Program-made: the position numbers and the translations under genes
The notes under the pieces: model-generated
Told to the model about the DNA's origin: nothing
What the model saw: the letters and a program-made list of their open reading frames with translations, nothing else
Database searches by the model: none
Source: GCA-002840015 sp033765245
GTDB lineage: Bacteria > Pseudomonadota > Gammaproteobacteria > Xanthomonadales > Xanthomonadaceae
NCBI GenBank assembly: GCA_033765245.1
Contig: JANRIF010000289.1
Span: 1-19,834, forward strand
DNA: 19,834 bases
Direction of reading: 5' to 3'
Shown: positions 1 through 5,041 of the stretch, one piece after another
How positions within the stretch are numbered: position 1 is the stretch's first letter
Layout: each line of letters begins with the position of its first letter

Positions 1-1
1 C

Positions 2-226
2 GCGCACCAGATGCTGGCGGTGAACCACGCCATCGTGACGCTGGAGAACCAGCAGCTATCCGACATCCGCGATCAACTCATCGCCAACGAAGCCGCCCTC
101 ACCACCGGCGCGCAAGGCCTCTCGCAAGCGCTCGCCGACCTCGGCAAGGTCAAGAACGTGCTGAGCGCCATCACCGGATTTCTCGGCGTGGTCGGCAAGG
201 TGGTGCCGTTGCTGGTGGGGTTGTAG
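2..226 (+). CDS. 3' end of an unknown protein (partial, C-terminal 74 residues)
   Basis: The reading frame is open from the first bases of the window to a TAG at 224-226, so this is the tail of a gene that starts upstream. The first ATG in view (position 11) is probably an internal methionine. The visible part has an alanine/leucine/glutamine-rich helical stretch (about the first 45 residues), then a hydrophobic, glycine-spaced end, roughly VLSAITGFLGVVGKVVPLL, which could be a membrane-active or tightly packed terminal helix. I do not recognise the family and infer no function. It points toward the minus-strand signalling operon that ends at 577, with about 350 bp of repeat-rich DNA between them. 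Whether it belongs to the same locus cannot be decided from the tail alone. Confidence 0.6.
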   Translation, partial: AHQMLAVNHAIVTLENQQLSDIRDQLIANEAALTTGAQGLSQALADLGKVKNVLSAITGFLGVVGKVVPLLVGL

Positions 227-295
227 GCGCTCCAGCCACGCCTTGCGGGTTGCGAAGGCATATGAGCTCGTGATCGCGAGCGCCGCAGGCCCGTG

Positions 296-364
296 GCAAT
301 CCATGTCACACACGTGCGAAAGCCAACCCTATCGCCACGACGCCGTGATCGGCTCATGGATTGC
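296..364. repeat. 10-bp perfect inverted repeat with 49-bp spacer
   Basis: GCAATCCATG at 296-305 is the exact reverse complement of CATGGATTGC at 355-364. The right arm runs into TTCACTGCGTTCGCAATGACG (365-385), which looks like the end of a dispersed repeat common in many proteobacteria. The arrangement suggests a small repetitive extragenic element rather than a terminator. Copy number elsewhere in the genome is unknown. Confidence 0.45.
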
Positions 365-419
365 TTCACTGCGTTCGCAATGACGTTGAGTAGACGGTAT
401 CGGATCGGACGAGGCGTGC

Positions 420-491
420 GGCATCGCCGGGTAATCCGGCGTTGCCCAGGTCGGTCTCACTGTTACGCAGCCCGAGCTGACCGGCGATGCC
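420..491. repeat. 11-bp perfect inverted repeat with nested alternative hairpin
   Basis: GGCATCGCCGG at 420-430 is the exact reverse complement of CCGGCGATGCC at 481-491. The left arm can instead pair with CCGGCG at 436-441 to make a short hairpin with loop GTAAT, so two mutually exclusive structures are possible. This could act as transcription-termination structure between the convergent genes or be part of a repetitive element. No T-tract follows on either strand. Confidence 0.45.
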
Positions 492-576
492 AAGCGACCA
501 TGTGTGAGCGCGTCCCGGATGCCAGCCCGGGCCGTTGCTTGGAGGCGGACGACAGCAGCGGCGTTTCTCGCATGGA

Positions 577-1578
577 CTACGTCGCGCGTCGATGAGAACG
601 AAAGTACCCGGCCAGGTCTCTCAGTTCGCCCGCGAGGCGGTGGAGTCGTGTACGCCCCGCCTCGGGCACTGGTTGTCCGTTGCCGTTGCCAGCCGCAAGG
701 TCTGTGCCCAGTCGTGCAAGGTCATCCAGATAGTGAATTTCCTCATTCTCTATTTCGTCGCACAGATCGTCTTTTAATCCGTTGAATGTTTCGACAAAAA
801 GCTCCATAAATTTGACATCGTAGCTTGCTGTGGAGTACAGATTGCGAATACGCTCCCTGGCTTTTAGTCGCTGCGGCAAGCCGACTTCTTGCGGGAATTG
901 TTTGATATTGCTGATCAGCGTTTTTATAGCGTTTCGATTCGCTTCGGCCAGATTGGCCGAGCGGATCGCGAGGCTCTGTCTGAGTTCGTGGAGCTGGAAG
1001 CGCGCCTCCCACTTTTGATCCAGTTTGACGTGCTTCTTGATGCGCGGGGCAAACTTTTTCTCGATCCGACGAATGTCATCGATCGCGGCTCGCGATACCG
1101 CAATGACAATCGTGGTCACCAAGGTCATGACGATGCCGATGGCGGCAAGAATCAGGGTCGTCAGTTCGGCTGCCATTGAGGGCTTCTCGACGGGGAGCAG
1201 GGAGGTGTTTGGCGGCGAAGCGGAGGATTCCGTCACGATGGGCGCTGGCGAGGAATCTGTTTCATGGGTGCGGTTGACGTTTGCTGGCGGATCGGTCTGA
1301 TCGGCCTCTGGGTTGCTCAGGCTCTGAGCATTACCGGGAGGTGCTGTGGCAAGCATTGGCCTGGTGGACGGAAGGAAGGCATTTAGCCAATCGGACGTGG
1401 CTGCCGGGTAAGCGATCATGAAAACGCCGAGACCGAACAAGGCGACCGCAGCGAGGTTCATCAGTGCGATTTTCCAACCCGCTATAACGTCGTTCCAGGC
1501 ATCCTGAATCGTCCTGAACACGATCTTGGACAAAAGCAAGGCGCTGGCGCCGCCAGCAAAAAGCGCGATCTTGAGCAT
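577..1578 (-). CDS. Three-helix membrane protein with large cytoplasmic tail, last gene of the signalling operon
   Basis: The 333-residue product is of unknown family. It has hydrophobic segments at about 3-20, 36-58 and 138-162. Between the second and third is a Pro/Ser/Thr-rich, probably periplasmic linker (about 60-135). After the third comes a basic stretch (RRIEKKFAPRIKKHVK) and a mostly helical tail to the end, which the positive-inside rule places in the cytoplasm. The ATG at 1578 is chosen because GAGGAG (1585-1590) sits 6 bases upstream. A GTG at 1596 in the same frame would add six residues but has no such site. The Shine-Dalgarno lies on the stop codon of the receiver gene, so translation is probably coupled. 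GC is low (48/120 bases at 721-840). Its position after two kinases and a receiver suggests an output or membrane-tethering role; this is inference. Confidence 0.8.
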   Translation of the reverse strand: MLKIALFAGGASALLLSKIVFRTIQDAWNDVIAGWKIALMNLAAVALFGLGVFMIAYPAATSDWLNAFLPSTRPMLATAPPGNAQSLSNPEADQTDPPANVNRTHETDSSPAPIVTESSASPPNTSLLPVEKPSMAAELTTLILAAIGIVMTLVTTIVIAVSRAAIDDIRRIEKKFAPRIKKHVKLDQKWEARFQLHELRQSLAIRSANLAEANRNAIKTLISNIKQFPQEVGLPQRLKARERIRNLYSTASYDVKFMELFVETFNGLKDDLCDEIENEEIHYLDDLARLGTDLAAGNGNGQPVPEAGRTRLHRLAGELRDLAGYFRSHRRAT

Positions 1579-1588
1579 CAGGCGCTCC

Positions 1589-2044
1589 TCATTCACGGCG
1601 GTCAGTCTGGCTATTCAAAATCTGGATGCAGCAGTCTATAAAATTCTCCAAGTCGTCCGACCTTTTTTTGAACACATTCTCGATTCGTTCATTGGCACCT
1701 GAATACGCTGAAGTGAATGCAGATAGGTAAACGAATGGAATGCTCTTGTGCTTTTCTTCAAGATACACGCCAAGCAATTCTCCATGGTTAGATTTCAGTC
1801 CACCAGGAATTTTCGTCGCGTAGCTGTCCAATGAATTCCAGTTAATCGGAACGTAGAGGTCGATGACAGCCAGACACACTTCGGCAGAGTGTTTATTAAG
1901 ATAGCGCACGGCCGAGTCTACGGAAGAACAAAGATAGGTTTTTCGTAAAGATTTCTCCGCCAATTTATCACGATGCTCCTGCACGGCGTCAACATTATCG
2001 TCGACGAACAGGATCACTCCCGGCTGGGTCTGTATGTCGCTCAT
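1589..2044 (-). CDS. Stand-alone response-regulator receiver domain protein
   Basis: The 151-residue product is essentially one receiver domain with no DNA-binding or enzymatic output. The CheY-type residues are visible: acidic pair D15-D16 in ILFVDDN, phospho-acceptor D62 in VIDLYVP, S108 after strand 4 (VYLSAF), and K126 near strand 5 (VFKKRS). The loop after D62 is longer than in CheY, by roughly 15 residues. It therefore probably accepts phosphate from one or both upstream kinases and acts by protein contact or as a shuttle, perhaps to the membrane protein encoded next. Its ATG overlaps the kinase stop codon (ATGA, 2041-2044), indicating coupled translation. The gene is strikingly AT-rich: 103 G+C in 240 bases at 1621-1860, about 43%, far below the kinases upstream. 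Confidence 0.88.
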   Translation of the reverse strand: MSDIQTQPGVILFVDDNVDAVQEHRDKLAEKSLRKTYLCSSVDSAVRYLNKHSAEVCLAVIDLYVPINWNSLDSYATKIPGGLKSNHGELLGVYLEEKHKSIPFVYLSAFTSAYSGANERIENVFKKRSDDLENFIDCCIQILNSQTDRRE

Positions 2045-4935
2045 CGCTCCCCCTCGTGTAATGGCCAGCGCAGGCGAGCCACTACCTGCGCTTCGGATGT
2101 GGGCTGCTCCGGCCCGGTCAGGTTGTCCAGTTCAATCTCGCCGCCGGTTGCGCGGGTCAGTTTGCGCGCGGCATGCAGGCCGACGTGAGCACCGTCACGT
2201 TGGCGCTCGCTGGGTGGCGGGGTCGCGTCGAAACGATGACGCCAAGCCTCGGCACTCATGCTGCCGGGGTTGCGGATGTCGATCTCCAGCAAGCCGGCTT
2301 GCTGCGGGTGAAGGCCAGGCTGCCGTGCCGCGCGCAGTTCCACCACCACGGCAGCCTCGTCGTCGAAGCGGCTGACGTGTGCATGGCCGAACTTCCAGGC
2401 ATTGTCCAGCAGCACCCGCAACACTCGCTCGAACAAGGACCGGTAGGCCAGCGGCGTGTGCCAGGCGGGATCGTGGCGGCCGACACGCCAGATAATCTCG
2501 ACGCGATGGTTGTCGTGTTGCAGCAGTTCCCGGTTCAGGTCGAGATAGGCATCGATCACTTCGATCGCTGTGAAGGTGCTACCGGGGTCGCCGACATCGA
2601 TCTCGCGCATGGTATCCACCCAGTTTTCCGCAAGGCTCATGGCATTGACCAAACTGCGGCGCAGGCGGCGCCAGACCGGTAACGCGCGTGGCAGGGCGGC
2701 TGCGGCGACCGCCGGGGCCTGGAACTCCTGTTCCAGGCGATGCACGGCATTGTCGGCGGTGTACAGGTCGCGGCGCATCTCGTGGCCGATGGTCAGCAGC
2801 CAGGTAGCCCGCTCGGCCTCGGTATCGGCGGCCGCTTGCAGCAACCAGCGCGCGCGATGGGCGATGCTGTCGATGTAGGGGATCAGGTCGTCGATCAGCT
2901 GCCAGGGCTTCTGGAAATACAGCAACATCACCCCAAGGCTGCGGGCGTTGACCAACACCGGGAACACCAAGGCGGTCCCGATATGCGCCTTGGTCCAGGC
3001 GATCCAGGTCTCGGCCTGGTCGCCCAGTATTTTTTTGTACTCCTCGTCGAGGCTTTGGTTGTGCCCGGATCGATAACCGTCCTGGGTGTAATGGGCGATC
3101 TGCTGGCGCCAGGTACGGACAATGGCGAAGGTCTCGTTGTCCAGCGGCACCCGCATGCTCCGCACCAGGTCGGGAAGCAGCGGCGCGTCGGGGTGCTGCC
3201 ACAGCGCGCTATTGACCAGGACGCGCTGGCTGTCGCGGTCGGGCACGTTGAGAAAGGTATAGTCGGCGCCGGTCACCTTGCCGAAGCATTCCACCAGCAG
3301 GTCCTTCTTGCGCTGCATGTCGGCGGACTCATGCAGCAGGCGGTCGTAATGAGCAATCCGGTTCTGCGCGGCGATGTACTGGCGCCGATGCTCATCGAAG
3401 ATCGCCCGCTTCAAGGGCTCGATCAGGCCCAGCAGCAAGGTCTTGACCGGTGCCACTGCCTCCGGGCTGACTTCGGAGTCTGCATCGCGCAGGGAGGTCG
3501 CGTCCGTGCCGGAAGCGGCAGTGCGGCTGAACATCAGTACGGCGACGATGCGCGGCCAACGCGCGGGCGCGCGACCCGCGCCCAGCGGGTGCTTGGCCAA
3601 GGCCAGCACCGGGATTTCCAGCCAGGATTGGGTCGGGTGCCCGCCCTCGGCGTTTTGATCAAGGCAACGGCTCCACGCCGCAATGTCCTCATCTCCGGTC
3701 TTCTTGTCGTCCTCTGCCTTTCGGATCTTATAGATCAGACGTTTGGCATGGGGCGCTTCCTGGGCAAACTCGGGGTAGTAGGCCCTGGCGCGCCTGCGCA
3801 ACTCGCCTCGCAAGGGTTTTACCACCGGCAGTTGGTCCTTCAGCGACTGCGGATGGTCGTCGGTGACCGCGTGCAGACGGACCACGGTGCCTATCGCCTC
3901 TTCACCCGCGTTGACGTCGCCGTCCGAGGGAGGTGGGTCGAGCGATCGGTAGGTGATGACCGAGGACGGTTCGCGAAGCACGGGCTTGAGCAAGAAGCAC
4001 TGCCCGTGCGAGAAGCCGGCGCTATCCATGGCGCTGAAGATCGCCCGGATGCTGTCGTCGAGGCTGTTCTTGCCCGGCGCCTGCACGACGCTCTCGACCA
4101 CCTGACCCAGATAGTCGCGGCCTTCCTGTTGCAACAAAAAGGAATGGATGCGGTAGGCGGAGGCATCGCTGTCGAAGGGATTGCCGCCGTACCGCTGCGG
4201 CTGGTCCGGACAGCGGCCCAGTTCAAGCCAGTCGCGGAAGCTGTCCGGTTCCGGGCGATACATATTGGCCTGGCGCCAGGCCGGATTGGCATAGACCACC
4301 CGCGAAAGCCATCGGCCCTGATGGAAGTGACGATCCAGCACGCGCAGCGGCAGCGGCATGTTGCGCCACTCGGCCGGCGCCTCGTAAAAACCGCTGCCCA
4401 GCAGTTCGGCTTGCAAGGCGAAGGCGGAAATCGGTTTGCGGATCAGCGGGCCGCGCACGCGGGGACTGATGCCCTGATACGACTCAATCACGCGCTCATC
4501 GAAGGTTTCGGTGGCCCCGGCGTCCGACAGTTGGGCCGCATCCGCCACAGAGTCCGCCATCGGCCCGGCGGCGGGCTCCTGCTCGCCCGTGGTAGTCTCG
4601 CCGACTTCGCCTTCGTCGTCAGCGCTACCCGAGCGCTCTTTCAAAGTGCCTCTGCCGAAACTGATCAGGCGCACCTCGCAGCCGCGCAGGGCCTTGGATG
4701 CGGCCAGGGCGCGCAGGACGCCGCGACTGGATACCGCGCGTTCCAGGTTGAGATCCAGCAGCAGGTAGCGCGGGCCGAAGGCCTGCACCGCAGCAACAAT
4801 GGCTTCCGGCGCCTGACGCTGGGCCAGCAGCGTTTGCACCTCGAACAAATCGCGTAATTCGCGTTCGGCCGAGGCCAGAAACCGCACGTTGTCGTCGATG
4901 ATCAGCAGTCGGGGGCGGTTAGCTGTGCTGCTCAT
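2041..4935 (-). CDS. Soluble hybrid histidine kinase: receiver, PAS/GAF-like region, GAF-like region, kinase core
   Basis: The 964-residue protein has no membrane segments. An N-terminal receiver (1-180) has D14-D15, phospho-acceptor D61 (LLLDLN) and K167-P168. It is interrupted between strands 4 and 5 by an acidic, low-complexity insert (about 97-160). A PAS-like patch (about 185-240) and a GAF-like region with inserts (about 285-510) follow, then a second GAF-like domain (about 540-700). The phospho-accepting histidine is probably H718 (TIGHEMRRDL). The ATPase domain has N845 (LLDNAWKF) but weak G boxes (IRNPGSM at 887-893, GAHVGLH at 915-921), so catalytic activity is uncertain. The ATG at 4935 is chosen for GGAGG 7 bases upstream; extending to 5073 would run into the neighbouring kinase gene. 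It is the second gene of the operon and overlaps the receiver gene by 4 bp. Confidence 0.88.
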   Translation of the reverse strand: MSSTANRPRLLIIDDNVRFLASAERELRDLFEVQTLLAQRQAPEAIVAAVQAFGPRYLLLDLNLERAVSSRGVLRALAASKALRGCEVRLISFGRGTLKERSGSADDEGEVGETTTGEQEPAAGPMADSVADAAQLSDAGATETFDERVIESYQGISPRVRGPLIRKPISAFALQAELLGSGFYEAPAEWRNMPLPLRVLDRHFHQGRWLSRVVYANPAWRQANMYRPEPDSFRDWLELGRCPDQPQRYGGNPFDSDASAYRIHSFLLQQEGRDYLGQVVESVVQAPGKNSLDDSIRAIFSAMDSAGFSHGQCFLLKPVLREPSSVITYRSLDPPPSDGDVNAGEEAIGTVVRLHAVTDDHPQSLKDQLPVVKPLRGELRRRARAYYPEFAQEAPHAKRLIYKIRKAEDDKKTGDEDIAAWSRCLDQNAEGGHPTQSWLEIPVLALAKHPLGAGRAPARWPRIVAVLMFSRTAASGTDATSLRDADSEVSPEAVAPVKTLLLGLIEPLKRAIFDEHRRQYIAAQNRIAHYDRLLHESADMQRKKDLLVECFGKVTGADYTFLNVPDRDSQRVLVNSALWQHPDAPLLPDLVRSMRVPLDNETFAIVRTWRQQIAHYTQDGYRSGHNQSLDEEYKKILGDQAETWIAWTKAHIGTALVFPVLVNARSLGVMLLYFQKPWQLIDDLIPYIDSIAHRARWLLQAAADTEAERATWLLTIGHEMRRDLYTADNAVHRLEQEFQAPAVAAAALPRALPVWRRLRRSLVNAMSLAENWVDTMREIDVGDPGSTFTAIEVIDAYLDLNRELLQHDNHRVEIIWRVGRHDPAWHTPLAYRSLFERVLRVLLDNAWKFGHAHVSRFDDEAAVVVELRAARQPGLHPQQAGLLEIDIRNPGSMSAEAWRHRFDATPPPSERQRDGAHVGLHAARKLTRATGGEIELDNLTGPEQPTSEAQVVARLRWPLHEGER

Positions 4936-4942
4936 GTACTGG

Positions 4943-4947
4943 CCTCC
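4943..4947 (-). promoter_or_regulatory. Shine-Dalgarno that fixes the start of the hybrid kinase gene
   Basis: On the minus strand GGAGG lies 7 bases before the ATG at 4935. The reading frame stays open upstream to 5073, but that extension is Arg-rich, lacks a ribosome site and overlaps the end of the upstream kinase gene. The following residues (RPRLLIIDDN) are a normal receiver beginning. Confidence 0.75.
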
Positions 4948-4970
4948 GACGGCGGTTGATCTGTTCCGAG

Positions 4971-5002
4971 GCGCGCGCCGCTGCCGCTGCCGCAGCGCGC
5001 GC
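4971..5002 (-). other. GC-rich stem-loop between the two kinase genes
   Basis: GCGCGCGC at 4971-4978 can pair with GCGCGCGC at 4995-5002, and the adjoining GCTGC and GCAGC segments extend or compete with the pairing. It sits in the 106-bp gap between the first and second kinase genes. Without a U-tract it is more likely an RNA-stability or attenuation element than a full terminator. It could lower expression of the distal genes. This is inference from structure alone. Confidence 0.35.
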
Positions 5003-5041
5003 GGGCAATACCTGCGGGGGGAGGCACAGTAGGCGCCATCT

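Larger units (their letters stand above)
227..576. other. Non-coding gap between convergent genes, rich in inverted repeats
   Basis: No convincing gene lies here; the open frames are short, lack good ribosome sites and have no recognisable protein content. The gap holds two separate perfect inverted repeats (listed as their own entries). It also holds a stretch at about 355-385 that, read on the minus strand, resembles the dispersed bacterial repeat containing CGTCATTGCGAACG...GCAATCC. No T-tract terminator is obvious for either convergent gene; a GC hairpin at 425-441 (CGCCGG, loop GTAAT, CCGGCG) is the nearest thing to one. Confidence 0.5.

Noticed and set aside
425..491. Integron attC site
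   Set aside because: The inverted arms lack the conserved core-site ends (GTTRRRY and RYYYAAC) at the right places, and there is no integrase or cassette array.
293..785. Small plus-strand open frames near the left edge
   Set aside because: No ribosome sites, no recognisable protein content, and they run through inverted repeats and the end of the opposite-strand membrane-protein gene.
2740..4857. Plus-strand open frame of about 700 codons opposite the hybrid kinase
   Set aside because: No domains, composition typical of antisense frames; the minus strand has receiver and kinase motifs in order.
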